Notes: generated by a model from the sequence alone, not told the origin. A DNA stretch of 64,000 nt from Prunella strophiata (GCA_036583965.1 JAZBQD010000021.1:18805875-18869874), one strand, 5' to 3'; counted from the stretch's first letter, positions 11,401 to 22,734 are shown. Made by a program: numbers and translations.

Positions 11401-11715
11401 TCACATATTCAATGAGGCCACGTGCAGAACAATGAACCTCTTGCCTTGTTGCAAAACACTGAAAAAAAATGGGATTTTTTAATAAAAACATCCACCATGC
11501 CTTAAATGCTGAAGTCATTGTGAATTACAACTCCCAGGACTTGCCCATGTGTGTGGGAAGAGCTGCAGTGTAATTGCTTTCAGCAGAATATCACTGCAGT
11601 CTGTAATTAAAATATATGAGATTGCCAGTTTCGAAATATTTAAGTGATTTCATCTGTATTTAGGTGAATGTGTCTCTCTGAGCTGCTCATTTAAAATGAT
11701 ATTTCTATTTTCAGT
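11401..11715. promoter_or_regulatory. Putative conserved non-coding element
   Basis: Repeat-free AT-rich sequence with words such as GTGTAATTGCTTTC, CTGTAATTAAAATATATG and TTTCGAAATATTTAAG, followed by a pyrimidine run ending CTATTTTCAG at 11714. Homeodomain-like TAATTA/TAATTG cores are frequent. No open frame is convincing. Conservation is suspected only from composition and the absence of repeats. Confidence 0.22.
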
Positions 11716-11907
11716 GCATAACATGGGTGCTGGGTGAAAGAAAAGGATAATTTTGTTGTCTTCTCCTTTGTCTGAGGAAGCACCTGGGGGAGGTTGGAGA
11801 CACAGAGCTCAGAATTCAACAGAATGTTCCAGTCCTGGGGAAATCTGTGGTGAAAGCTGAAGTGACATTCCAGAGGTGGAGGGGAAGATGTCACAGAAGA
11901 AAATAGA

Positions 11908-12041
11908 AATAAAATAAAGTAAAATAAAATAAAATAAAATAAAATAAAATAAAATAAAATAAAATAAAATAAAATAAAATAAAATAAAATAAAATAAAAT
12001 AAAATAAAATAAAATAAAATAAAATAAAATAAAATAAAATA
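11908..12041 (+). repeat. (AAAAT)n pentanucleotide microsatellite
   Basis: After a few imperfect units (AAATAGAAATAAAATAAAGT), 24 consecutive perfect AAAAT units fill 11921-12040. A minus-strand open frame across it encodes only a Phe/Tyr/Ile/Leu repeat and is an artefact of the microsatellite. The length of perfect units predicts high length polymorphism between individuals. Confidence 0.98.
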
Positions 12042-12403
12042 TCACAACCAGGACAATCTGGCACCTCCTAAATCACAGTGACAATTTCAGCAGGGTGTTT
12101 ACTCTGAGCAGGAAAAATAAAAGGTTTTTGAGGTCACTATGGATGGTCCTGCAGGGATCATGGACAAGTGACCAACGTGGCTTTGGAGCATCCTGAAGCT
12201 TTGATAACCCAGAGCTGGAGACCAGCTGGGGTCTCTGTGATCCAGCCCTGGTCCTCTCCCAGTTTGCAGCCACACCTTCCCTGAACCCTGGGGATGTGGA
12301 GGAACCTCAGCTGCATCTTCACCAGGAATATCCTGACCCCAGTGTAAGGAGAATAACCCAGAGCACATCACCCACACAGTGTCCCAGGCCACCATGTCCT
12401 TAT
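12042..12403. other. Non-coding stretch, nothing recognised
   Basis: Unique sequence between two low-complexity tracts. No coding, RNA or transposon signature is visible. Confidence 0.5.
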
Positions 12404-12525
12404 TTTCCTTATTTTTGCCTTATTTTTTTCCTTATTTTTCTTTTTTTTTTCCCTTATTTTCCTTATTTTTTTCCTTATTTTCCTTATCCTTTTCCTCTTT
12501 TCCTTATCCCTTTCTGCCATTTCTG
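12404..12525 (+). repeat. Pyrimidine-rich (CCTTATTTT)-type imperfect repeat
   Basis: About 120 bases of nearly pure pyrimidine strand punctuated by single A residues. CCTTATTTT-like units recur around 12405, 12420, 12432, 12455, 12470 and 12480 with drifting T-run length. Frames through it give Phe/Pro/Tyr-rich translations and are not genes. Confidence 0.85.
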
Positions 12526-15500
12526 GTGTTTCTCCAAGGTAAATTCTGCCCCAGGAGCTGGATGTGTCCTGGCAGTGGCACTGGCAGAGGGTGTGGGCAG
12601 TTTTGGGGGGTTATTTCCCCAGAAATCCTGTAATTCCCAGTGTCCCTGCAGCAGGGAGAGAGTCCCATCCTTGTCTGCAGAGCTGAGTGAGGGATCTTCA
12701 CTCAGAGGATGAAAATAAATAATACAAGAAGGCAAAGATGATGATGTTGTAGCTGTAATGAGGCAAAAATGCTATTTTGGTGGTTTTCTCTGAAAAAAGT
12801 ACACAAAGCCCAAGTGATTTAATTGAAGATCTCCCAAGATTTGCAATCAGCATGGCCACAGAGGAAGGGAAATCCACTTTTATGTGGCAGAACATGAGTG
12901 GTTTTCCCAGTAAAATAAAAAGAAATAAAAACATTTTAAAGAGTTTTTTTTTTTTTTTTTTGTAAGGACATGACACAAAGGATCTACCTAGTCCCTGTGA
13001 GAGAAAGACTGTGATTAGATCAGATAAAACACAGAATTTGGGGTTTTTTAATGTTTTATGAATACATTCATGGCATTACACTTGTCTGCTCAACACTGAG
13101 CATATCTCCAAGGAGTCCTTTGGCAAATGCATTTGGGAAGGAGAAAAGAGAGAAACTCCTGGGCAATTAAAGATGCCAACAGGTAGAAATAAACATTCAC
13201 CTCATTCACATTCTGAAGCACCCTCTGAACTTTTCCAGAGCAAACACCCAAAGATCAGAGTGCAGATTTTGAAGCTGCTGAGATCTTTGAACTGAAGAAG
13301 TGGGATGGGTCAGTATTGGATTTTACTTTTTTTTTTTATTTAGAGATGGGATTAAAAACTTTTATTTTATTTTTAATCTCATGAGGAGGGTGATACAATA
13401 TAGATGTTATAATTTACACCATTACAATTAGAAGCTATTTAAAACATTTTCTACAAATTCATTTCCCACAGGTCAGTCAGCAAAAATCCATTTTTATTTT
13501 TGGCAAGGAAGCCTGGAGAAAGTGAGGATTTTTTTTTTTTTTTTTTTACCTGAGTGTTCAGAGGGGGCTCTGACCACCTGGGAACTGCTCTGCTGGGAGG
13601 AGCAGGAAATGCTGTGAGGAAATAGCTCCTGTTTCCTCTGCTGGGAGATGCACAGGACCCCACAGGCACCCAAGGCTTGCTGCAGAACACCAGGGGAAAG
13701 GAGAGAGGGCAGATTAATCCAGTTTTCTCTGAAGAAAACCGTGATTAATGCAGCTTGGAGAGAGCTGGAGGAAGGGGAATTGCTGAAAATCATGGAAGGA
13801 AATCCGTGGCTGTCCCTGGTTGATACTATATATGGTGCTTGGTCAGTTGTGCTCCAGGAGCAGCAGCCAGGGTTGCATTTTTATTGTATTTCTTTTTAAA
13901 GCAGGGGGGGAAAAAAGAGGTCAAATAACTCAGCTGTGTTCAAAGAGCCCGTGGTGATGGATGGTGCTGTGAGTGGCAGCTGCTGAATTTCCAGCCCTGA
14001 GAGCGTTTTTGGGGCTGCTGCAGGGGTTATGTCAGTGGCCTGTCTGTTCCCATGCCTTTGGGACTGTCCCAAGCCCAGTCCTGAGCCATGTGGGCTGGCT
14101 TGGCAGGGAGCAGGCTCGGGTTTGATGCAGAATTCTCTGGAGCAGAGCTGGGGTTGGTGTGGGGACAGCAGGGAGCAGGAGCCAGAGCGTGGAAAGGGGA
14201 TTTCTCCTGCTGCTGCTGCTGCTGATTCCCACTGCACAGATCACCCCAGGAGCTGTGAGGACAGAGACTGGAGGGGTTTCAGCTGAGCAAAGAGGTCACT
14301 CACAGGTTACTCAAAGGTGAAGAGGCAAGCTGGTGGTCACAGACTGGCAGAGGAACATCCTGTGACTGCACCAGGGGAATCAGCAAGGGACAAGTTCCTG
14401 CTGCCTCAGAGACATCCCACAGGATCCCAGCTCATTCCCTGCCCACCCCACTGCCCAGAAAGCCACAAACTCTCCTTTATCATCAGCACCCTGAAATCTC
14501 AGGGCCCCTTTCCACCTGCCTGCCAGCTCAGGCTCACTTAATGGGACAGGAGCATTTATTCCATCATAGGAGCATTTATTCCATCATGAACTGCTCACCC
14601 CAGCAGGCTGAGTTCTCAGGGTTAGGGACATCAGGTTGTCCCTCCTCCTCTCCAAACACTCATTTAGGGTCCAAAGCATCTGGGACTGCATTTGTTGCAA
14701 ATCCTGACAGGCTTTTTCTGATAACCAGCCCTGCAGAAAGTGCAGGAACATCCCCCCTTCCCTCCACTCCCCTTTTACATCTGCTCCACATTTGCATCCC
14801 AGAAATTAGAGAACTGAGCTATGTGGAATTACAGAGCTGGAGTATGGAACTGATTGGGTATTCAAGCTAAATAAGATGAATTTAAAGATCTCTCCAGGAA
14901 ATTGAGTGGAACACCCAAACTGACATGGGGTATTAAATATTATATTTGTGCAGTTGCTCTTTAGAGCCCGTTGGCATCGAACATCTGGGAGCACGATTTA
15001 GAGCACAAAGAAACTGAATACCTGCTCAAAATTATGCTCATCAGAGCTCAGAAATTAAAATATTACTGGGTACACTCGGAGCCAGTCCTTCCCTACAAGG
15101 TAGGGCTATTAAAATATGATTAGCTGAGCCATATCTGCTCTCAGAACTGTCAGACACCATTACAGCTGAAAGGACCTTGATGCAGCACTATTGGCACAGC
15201 CTCCTGCTGGATCTGCAGCAAGATGCCAAAAAATGAACCTTGAATGCTCACCCCTGGAGGAGGGGAAATAAAAAGAATTAAAGAGAGAAGTTGGGGGGGT
15301 CTCAGAGCATTGGTTGTGCACATTGAGGTGGGTTTGGGTTGCTCTTTAAGGCCAGGAAGCTGAAAGCTTGGATGTTTTGGGTTTTTTCTGATGTGGGAAG
15401 AAGGCAAAATTTCTAATTTTGCCCTTCACTGCCTCGAGCGTGTGTTGCCTCTTCACCATCACCCAGGACAGAGATGAGGATTTCTTGCTGCCACAGCCCC

Positions 15501-15743
15501 CTGCAATCACAGCTCCCTGTGCCCACCCTGTTCACATTTCCAGAGCTCCGTGCTCTCCTTGGGTGGTCAGGATTGCATTTCCCCCTCCTTGCTGGGGAAT
15601 AAAATTCAAACCACCACGGAAAACCTGCAGAGACCGGGCTCAGGTCGGGATAATTAACACTCTCCTGCTCCTGGAATCACAGTGAGACATCCAAATATCT
15701 GCATTTACAGGCATAAAAAAATCCTTGGCATTATGTGATTACC
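12526..15743. other. Non-coding stretch with minor repeats
   Basis: Contains 18 T at 12944-12961, 19 T at 13529-13547, a (CTG)6 run at 14207-14224 and a perfect 20-base tandem duplication at 14548-14587 (listed separately). The part around 15010-15150 is repeat-free with CATATC/TTAAAATATGATTAGC-type words and might be conserved. No gene was recognised. Confidence 0.45.
14548..14587 (+). repeat. Perfect 20-bp tandem duplication
   Basis: AGGAGCATTTATTCCATCAT occurs twice, head to tail, with no mismatch (14548-14567 and 14568-14587). Perfect identity suggests a recent slippage event or possibly an assembly-level duplication. Confidence 0.95.
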
Positions 15744-15759
15744 ATATATATATATATAT
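15744..15759. repeat. (AT)8 dinucleotide repeat
   Basis: Sixteen bases of alternating A and T, short and uninterrupted. Confidence 0.9.
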
Positions 15760-15838
15760 TTATCTTTTAAGTGTGGTTACACTAAACCAGACACCCGAGG
15801 AAGAAGCAGCTTTCCAAAAACAAAGCAGAAATGCGGGG

Positions 15839-16195
15839 TTGTTTTTTTGTTTTTGTTTTTGGGTTTTTTTGGGGTTTTTTTGGGTTTTTTTTTTTTTTTT
15901 TTGTTTTTGTTTTTGGGGTTTTTTTTTGTTTTGTTTTGTTGTTTTTTGTTGGGTTTTTTTTTGTTTTGCTTTGTTGTATTTTGTTGGTTTTTTGTTTTGT
16001 TGTTTTTTGTTGGGTTTTTTTTTTTTTGGGTTTTTTGTTTTTTTTTCGTTTTTGTTTTTTGTTTTGGTTTTGGTTTTGGTTTTGGTTTTGGTTTTGGTTT
16101 TTTGTTTTTTGGGGTTTTTTGTGGGTTTTTTTGTGTGGGGGGGGTTTTGTTTGTTTGTTTGTTTGTTTTTGGTATTTTTGGTTTTTTTTTCAGGA
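15839..16195 (+). repeat. Long T/G-rich low-complexity tract with (TTTTGG)6
   Basis: About 355 bases composed nearly entirely of T and G, with one isolated C or A every several dozen bases. It includes GTTTTT, TTTTG and GGGTTTT words and a regular (TTTTGG)6 run at 16062-16097, plus a G8-type run around 16138-16144. Open frames of up to 253 codons cross it on the plus strand, but they are Phe/Gly/Leu/Val/Cys runs and not proteins. The G runs at regular spacing could fold as two-tetrad quadruplexes in single-stranded form. The tract closely resembles the one at 300-490. Confidence 0.9.
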
Positions 16196-16336
16196 CTGAG
16201 GCCAGGCGAGGTCCGAGGTCCCAGCCCCAGTGCCCCCTGTGCTGCTCCCCGGCCGTCCCAATCCGTGCAGAATTCTCCCCAAAAGCCGAGGCAGCGCAGC
16301 CTGGCCCGGGAGCCGCCGCTGCCTGCCCGTGTCAGG
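16196..16336. other. Short CpG-rich pocket
   Basis: About a dozen CpGs lie in 140 bases (for example GGCGAGGTCCGAGG, CCCGGCCGTCC and GGAGCCGCCGC), sharply different from both flanks. It is shorter than a conventional CpG island and has no recognisable start site. It may belong with the following conserved-looking block. Confidence 0.45.
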
Positions 16337-16460
16337 GCTTATTACTCCGTGTTTTCACACTTATCCCCAAGGTGTTGAACTCGCCCCGAAGGTTAATTAG
16401 TAATTTATTGCCCTGTCATCAGTTCGAGGCTACTAATGGCTTCAATTTAGCCCCAGGGCT
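16337..16460. promoter_or_regulatory. Putative conserved non-coding element (strongest in window)
   Basis: Sequence with words such as GGCTTATTACTCCG, AAGGTTAATTAGTAATTTAT, CATCAGTTCGAGGCTAC and TAATGGCTTCAATTTAGCCC. It mixes homeodomain-type TAATTA/TTAAT cores with CpGs and is not a known repeat. GTTCGAGGC resembles a polymerase III B box, but no matching A box or cloverleaf can be drawn, so it is not called a tRNA. Frames that cross it are continuations of the T/G-tract translation. Function as an enhancer is inference, and cross-species alignment would decide it. Confidence 0.35.
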
Positions 16461-16468
16461 TTTGGTTT

Positions 16469-16531
16469 TCTATTTTTTTTTCTTTTTTTGTTCTTTTTTT
16501 TTTTTTTTTTCCTTTTATTTTTTTTCCTCCT
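16469..16531 (+). repeat. T-rich low-complexity tract
   Basis: A run of T blocks separated by single C or G bases, including 14 or more T around 16494-16511. It is a simple slippage tract. Confidence 0.85.
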
Positions 16532-16610
16532 GCCTGCTTTGGAGGATCTGCGAGTTGAAGCAAACGGGAAAGAGGCTTGGAAAAGTGCCTGAAAAAGGAA
16601 AAAACTGAGG

Positions 16611-16712
16611 ATCACAGAATCACAGAATGGGTTGGGTCGAAAGGGACCTTAAAGATCATCTGATCCCAACCTCCTGCAAGGGAATTCTTCCACACTGGGA
16701 CATCTTTGTCCC
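16611..16712 (-). mobile_element. CR1 LINE 3'-end fragment
   Basis: Starts with a doubled ATCACAGA repeat typical of the CR1 3' terminus (reverse complement), then ATGGGTTGGGTCGAAAGGGA, CCTTAAAGATCATCTGATCC and CAACCTCCTGC. Similarity fades after about 16700. It is a truncated copy of about 100 bases with no reverse-transcriptase portion. Confidence 0.88.
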
Positions 16713-17462
16713 CTTCTCCATCTCTGGGAGCAGCCTGGGTGATTCTGGGTGCCAGGCTCCTCAGTGCCTCCTCACCAGGGATCCACAGGGCAGAAATTGG
16801 GTGATTTTAGGGAAAAAAGGAGAATTAGGTCTCATCAAGAATACTGGGAGGGGGTTCTTTCAACTATTAAACAAATCCTTTGCAACTCACTCTTGGGAGG
16901 GATGCTTGGGCAAAGCCCAGACCCAGAGGGAAGCAGGGGCTGTGGGATTTGGGATCCCTGCATCCTGCCCATCCCTGTGCTGGGATGAGCCAGTCCAGGC
17001 AGGAGGGTGGAAAGGTTCAGATCCAAAATTGTGTGAGCTCTCAGCCAGGAAGGAAAAAGCTACAGACATTTCTTTGGATTTGGATTTAAAAAGGAAAAAA
17101 CCTCCAGTTTTCACCTCCATGCACATGGATTCCCAGAGCAACATCTGCTGTTCCCCTGCTGGTTTAATTTATGGCCGTTAACTTTAGGGCTAAGGACAGT
17201 TTATGGAAAAAAACACCTGCTTTCCCCTACTCCCGGGGCAAGGGTGGAATTTTCTCTGACTCTGCATCCTAAATAAAGCTCCCTTCCAGGCCCTGGTGAT
17301 TCATGCCAGGGCTCACACACACATGCCTTATGTTAGAGGCCCTGTCAAGATGCTCATGCCCCTCTGGAGCTGGCAGGCTTTGCATATTTAGGGCTCATTT
17401 ATCCCCATCCCCAGGGGAAATCTGGGTCCTGAGCCTGGCTGCCCTGCTGGTGATGGCCAAAA
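16713..17462. other. Non-coding stretch between CR1 fragments
   Basis: Unique sequence. An open frame starting inside the upstream CR1 tail (16627-17181, 184 codons) is partly CR1-derived and partly chance, and I recognise no domain in it. Confidence 0.5.
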
Positions 17463-17665
17463 AATCAGATTAATTTGGGTTGGGAGGGACCTTTAAAGGT
17501 CTTTTAGGCCAATCTTCCTGTGGGGACATCTTCAGCTAAATCAGGTTGCTCCTTGTTCAACTTGACCTTGAATTTTGGGGCATCCACCACATGTCTGGGC
17601 AAACTGTGCCAATGTTTTATGACCTTAATGTGGAAAACTCCTTCCACCCATGTGCCAGCCTCTTG
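17463..17665 (-). mobile_element. CR1 LINE 3'-region fragment
   Basis: The plus strand reads TTTGGGTTGGGAGGGACCTT, then GGACATCTTCAGCTAAATCA, GGTTGCTCC, a TTGACCTTGAATTTTGGGGC segment, CATCCACCACATGTCTGGGC and AACTGTGCCAATG. These are the reverse complement of successive pieces of the avian CR1 3' region, in the expected order. This copy has an older-type wording (ACATCTTCAACTAGATCAGG-like) than the passerine-style copies elsewhere. It is diverged and 5'-truncated. Confidence 0.85.
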
Positions 17666-17911
17666 CAGAACAGTCCTGGGGAGCTCTGTCTGAATCAGGG
17701 TCACTGCAAAGCCACGCAGTTTTGCTTCCAGCTTGGCTTTCTACATCCCAAACCCATCCATCCTTTCCATCTCTTCTCCAAACCCACCTTACACAGGCAC
17801 CAAGCTCAGGCCAGGCCTCGTTGTGCTTTCTCAGCCCTTTGACACAGATCCCTGGCTCTGCTTCTGTCATTATAAAAGATTGGCTTTCTGTGATGGAGCT
17901 TTCAGTCAAGG

Positions 17912-17992
17912 AAAAAAAATAAAATAAAGGAAAAAAAAAAACAACAACAAAGAAAAGAAGGAAAAAAAAAAAGAAAAAAAAAGAAGAAGAAA
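17912..17992 (+). repeat. A/G-rich low-complexity tract
   Basis: About 80 bases of A runs separated by G, GG, T or CAA units, including two runs of 11 A. It is a simple purine tract. Confidence 0.9.
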
Positions 17993-20086
17993 TCTAAATG
18001 AGACTAGTTGGCAGCAAACAGAAGATAAAACCTGGACACTCATCCAAGCTTGTGTTTGAAAGCTGATAGCCAGCACTGGGCAGCTCCAGAGACCCCCCAC
18101 GCTGCACACACCCCTCACCCAGAGCAGGGGGTCCCACACAGGGCTGGAGCCCAGGGTTTTTCCCCTTTCCACATCCCCACCAGGCTCCAGCCTCAGCACC
18201 AGGGCAGATCTGGCTGTGCTGAGTGTTGGGAGTGCGAGCAGAGCAAGGTGGTGCTGCTGGGGTGGGGGGAGAGGCCTGTGACTAATCTTGTAACCTTTCC
18301 TTTCAGTGTTTAAGCGAAGGGAAGGCTGTTTACAATAAAAGCCAGTGATATTTTTCATCCCTCCAAATGGAACAAGGATTCTATAAACAGAGGAGCCTCA
18401 GACACAGCAAACACCTGTTGAAGGGAACCGGCTTGAGGAGACACGCGAGGACTCTCTGTCCATCCATCAGAGCCTCCTGGCCACTCGTGGTCAAGTTCAA
18501 GTTGAAGTGCACAGCACAGATCTGCTGGTGGGGAGAGGCTGGGATAAGCAAAAGAATTAGCAAATATCCCCTGGTTTTCCTTGGGAAGTTGTGGAGAAGA
18601 GATTTCTCTCCTGGGAAGAGATTTGTGCCTCCTGAGCCGAGTTTAGGTCTGCACGTTCCTGGGTAATTCCTCAGCTGGATTTTTGGAGCAGTTTTTCCTG
18701 TTGTGTGGTATTGCACTTCCAAGGAGGACCCCCAGTTTGGGAAGTTATGGAATAACCTGTCAGAACTTCCCCTGGCTCCCCTACAGCCCTTGGCTCAGGT
18801 TTCAGCCCTGCACCAAAACATGTAAGCTTTGATTTCATCCAAGCTGCTGTGGCTTTGAGCTTTTCCCAAACTAATCAAATCAAACACAACCTTGTTCACA
18901 TAATCCTGCAGGCTGGGATTGAAATCAGCAGCTCCTCTGGCTTCAGCGGTGTCTTGTGGTGGTGAATTCCAAGGATTAATCATGGATATCTTCCCACAAT
19001 ATAGCCTACATCATACCCCTGGTAATTAGTGACCTAAGGGAGCTAAATCAATCTCATAGCCTTTTAATTTGCCTTTTTTTTTTTTTTTTTTTTTTCCCCC
19101 ACAAAGGTTGGTCAAAGCCACTCAGAATTGTGCCAGGGAGCACCTGCAAGCCACCCATGGGTTTGGAATTGTGGAATATCCTGAGTGGGAAAGGTTCCAC
19201 AAAGATCCCACTCCCCTGAGCAGTGACATTCCCCATGAGCTGCCAGAAGAGGAATTTCCAAGTTCATTGTTCAAAACCATGGCAAGCCCATCCTCATTAT
19301 GACTTCTCTTTCCCTTTTCCCACCCCTCCAAGAGCAAGGCAGAGAAATATCCTCAATTCCAGCACGGATTTCTCAGCTTGGATAAATCAGTCCCACTGAT
19401 GCTGTGGAGCCTCTCCAACTTACACCTACTCCAGAACCTGCTCTCCCATATTTCATATCCTGCATTTCCCTGGCTGGGGCTGAGGAAGGCTCCATCAAAG
19501 TCCCTGTTTCTCTGACATCCCATCCCAGAGGATGAGCCAGGAGCACAGGACCCATCGGAAACACGGCTGATAAAGTGCGAGGAGAATCGCCGCCTTCCGC
19601 GGTTGTAATTCTTCCCAAAGCTTTGCTTCCAAAAACATTTTTCCACCTGTTGCAAGAAAGGCTGTCCTGCTCTGCCTGGGCTCTGGAAGTGTGTGCTGAC
19701 AGGCTGTGTGTAATGTCATCTCCCTGCTTCCAATCCTATTCCAAGCAGGCAGGGCTGAGGATTGCTCTTCTGGAAGGAGGAGGAGGAGGAGGCTGTTCTG
19801 TTTTCAAACTTTATTTTAAGGGCTTGGGTTTGCTCCTATCCTAATGAAGAGGTTGGCACAGGTGTTTAGTTATCAACAGGATTTAAAGTCAGGCTGTCCT
19901 TCAGAGCAGCAAGTACCTGTGGTCACTTGGTGCGCAGCTCACCCACAGCAGCCTCTGCATTCCCTTCCCATAAGTAATGCCCAAAGTTTTGTTCCATATG
20001 CATTTCCTGTATCCTATGAAATTATTGATACTAACACCTTCTATGGATTCAAAAAATAGAGCAGTGAAGGTCAGAAAATGTACCAT
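17993..20086. other. Non-coding stretch with simple repeats
   Basis: Holds 22 T at 19074-19095 followed by CCCCC, and (AGG)6 at 19775-19792. Open frames stay under about 115 codons. Nothing resembling an exon or RNA gene was recognised. Confidence 0.5.
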
Positions 20087-20470
20087 AAAATCATGGAATG
20101 GTTTGGGTTAGTAGGGATTTTAAAGCTCATGTCATTCCAACTCCCCTGCCATGGTCAGGGACACCTTCCAATATCCCAGGGTGCTCCAAGCCCTGTCCAG
20201 CCTGGCCTTGGGCACTGCCAGGGATCCAGGGGCAGCCACAGCTGCTCTGGGCACCCTGTGCCAGGGCCTCACCTCCCTCACAGTGAAGAATTTCTTTCCA
20301 ATTTCCCACCTATCCCTGCCCTCTGGCAGTGGGAAGCCATTCCCTGTGTGCTGTCACTCCAATTTCTTATAAACAATCTCCAGGCTGCAATTAGATAATC
20401 CCAAAACCTTCTCTTCTCCAGGCTGAACAATCCCAATTCAAGATACTCATCAAGCCTTGGCCACAGCAGT
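20087..20470 (-). mobile_element. CR1 LINE 3' fragment, passerine-style
   Basis: One of the two longest CR1 copies. In order on the plus strand: AAATCATGGAATGGTTTGGG, TCATTCCAACTCCCCTGCCA, GGGACACCTTCCAATATCCC, GGGTGCTCCAAGCCCTGTCC, CAGGGGCAGCCACAGCTGCT, GGCCTCACCTCCCTCACAGT, GGCAGTGGGAAGCCATTCCC, then CTTCTCTTCTCCAGGCTGAA. The 'cagggatccaggggcagccacagctgctctgggcaccctgtgccag' style of wording is typical of songbird CR1 subfamilies (from memory, unverified). It is 5'-truncated at about 385 bases. Open frames inside it are translations of CR1 non-coding sequence. Confidence 0.93.
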
Positions 20471-22734
20471 CTTTTCTCAATACACACCTTTATCTCTTCT
20501 CTACCAAAACATCTCTATCTAAGAAGCAAATAATGAGAATTTTGTTTCCTGGCCCTGCATGTGAGACACACTTTCTGTTTCTTGGGGTTTTTTGTTCTTT
20601 TTTTTTTTGGTTGTTTTATCACTCCTTTTCTGTGAAACTCTTTGTGTTGGAAAGGAGAAAGTCACAGAGCTCTTAACATTTTCTCTTTATGAAGAAATGT
20701 GGCTTTTCATCCTTAAATAATTATTCATCTTGTTCCTTAATATAGACTCGATATAGCTGCTTTACAGTGTTCCAGTAACAGCCAGGCACTATCTCAGAAT
20801 CGTGACTCATCTTCTTATCCCAAACTATCCATGTTCCTTACAAAAACACCCAGCTGAGCACTCTTAAATATTTATGTCATCCCCAAAAGAGAGATAGGAC
20901 TGGTATCAGCAGATCTGAGCCAAGGCTCAGGTCCAGGTTTAGAGCCCAAATTCTCAGCTCACCCTGCGTTTTTTAGAAGGGTCAAACCTGAGCATCCAAA
21001 ATTTTCCTTTTGGCTTGGCTTGGGGTTCTTCATGCACAGGAGTGGAAAAGCAATCCCATCCTGTCTTGGGGTTTTCACTTGAGCTGAGCAGAGCAATGAG
21101 GGGAATCCAGCACAGCCCTTGTAGGCTCAGAGCTCCTGTGGGGCATCCTCAAGGGACAAGAGGAATGGGTGGGTGCCCTGGGGTCCAGCACCTCAGGACC
21201 AGCAGGAGGAAACATGACTTGGGGTTCACCTTTGAGTTCCTAACCCGGTGTTGTAGGGTTGACCTTTGGTGGATCAGTTTGGACCACTTTTGGTCCCACT
21301 TCCCCTGGTTTTGTAACATCTCAAGAAGTGCTGACACCAGCCAAGGCGTTCCCGTATAAACACGAGGAAAATCAGGCAGATGAAACTTGGATCTGCACAA
21401 GGGTGCTGGGATCCAGCTTGTTGGCTTGAGCTCCCCTGTAACTCACATCCAGCCTGGGCAACGAGAGCAGCAGAGCAGAATTCACGTGACTTTCTCCCCT
21501 TTCCCAGCCTGTCCACGGACTCCTCGCTGTCCCAGGACACAACCATCATTCCTAACACTCTGTGCTCTCTGTAGTTCCACACTCACTCCCTCCAGGTCAC
21601 CTTTTGGCTGCTTCTTCTCCACCTCCCCAAGTCCAGCATTATCTCTGCTGATTGTTTCCAACTATAACACATCCTGGATTTTTTTTTCACTTTCCAGATA
21701 ATATCAAAACTTCTTCCAAGCTACTTTGTCCTCCAGCCAGTACCTTTTAAAGCTGACAGGAGATGAGTGTGACTTGTATCTCACAAGGCTGGCTTCCCAC
21801 TTGAGGCATGTGGGCACAACACAGGAGTGCCAAAGAATTATATATAACACAGAACTGGACAAATGCAAAGACAGATTTAAATAAACCTCAGTTCCAAATG
21901 TGTCAATACACTTGTGTTGATTGCTGGGCTGTTAGAAATCCAGGCTGGATGTACAGACTAATAAAACAAGAACACTCACAATCCAGAATGAGATAACTTC
22001 TCCTCAAACTGCTTCTTACAGAGTCCTGCTGGGTGAGTTGGCTGCCTTTGGATTGAGCTCCATGGTCCTGTGTCTTTCCCAGGTTTCCATGGACTGAGCA
22101 CAGGACCAGGATCTGTTTCCATGGACTAAACACAGAACCAGGTGCTGTAACCCAAATTCAGGCACTCAGAGAAGAGGATCTGCCCCAGCCCAGATTGTCC
22201 CACCAGAAGTTGTGCACAACCACAAGGCTGGGCTGGCTCCAGCTGAGCAGTGACAGCTGCTTTTTTTCGTGCCAACCCCACCATAACCTCATGGTTCTGT
22301 CTCTTTGCCTTCACCTTCCTCCTCCAGCTCCTCCTCCCAGCACAACAGCAGCAAGAGCCCGGCTTGGCTCTGGTTCCTGAGCCCTTGGACCACAATACTC
22401 AGTTTTGCCTGGGCTGATGTGAGATCTTGAGCTGCTTTTCCACAATCCCACTCCCACCAAGGCCACCGTGTCAGGTCCTCAGTGGCTGCACTTCCCCCTG
22501 AAGCCACCAAAGCCAAAGGAGCTGGGCTCAAACTCATCACCTGACTCACTTGGCTCTGGACCTTTGAGTGTGGACTTCAAGGAGAAGAAACTCCAGCACT
22601 CCATGACTTTTTCCTGACCCCAGAAGAGCTGAAGTAATAAAATGTTCTCTGGTCATGTCCAAATCCCACAGGAGCCCTCGGTGGAACAGGCCACAAGCGT
22701 GTGCAAGGTACAGACCCTGCACTTGGAGACCACA
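20471..22734. other. Non-coding stretch, nothing firm recognised
   Basis: Repeat-poor. 20690-20870 is AT-rich with CTTAAATAATTATTCATC and GACTCGATATAGC words and could be conserved. Open frames of up to 114 codons around 21015-21582 are unrecognised. Confidence 0.45.

Noticed and set aside
11809..12045. Minus-strand 78-codon frame rich in Phe, Tyr, Ile and Leu
   Set aside because: It is the translation of the (AAAAT)n microsatellite.
15744..15759. (AT)8 as a cruciform or promoter element
   Set aside because: Too short and typical of random AT repeats.
16418..16436. GTTCGAGGC resembling a polymerase III B box
   Set aside because: No A box at the right distance and no cloverleaf fold can be drawn.
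15725..16608. Open frames of 122-253 codons on the plus strand
   Set aside because: They translate the T/G-rich tract into Phe/Gly/Leu/Val/Cys runs. No domain or normal amino-acid composition is present.
20098..20372. Overlapping 60-75 codon frames
   Set aside because: They lie wholly within a CR1 3' fragment, which is non-coding.
21447..21470. Alu-like phrase CCAGCCTGGGCAACGAGAGC
   Set aside because: Birds lack Alu elements, and no flanking Alu-like sequence or poly(A) is present. The match is a short coincidence.
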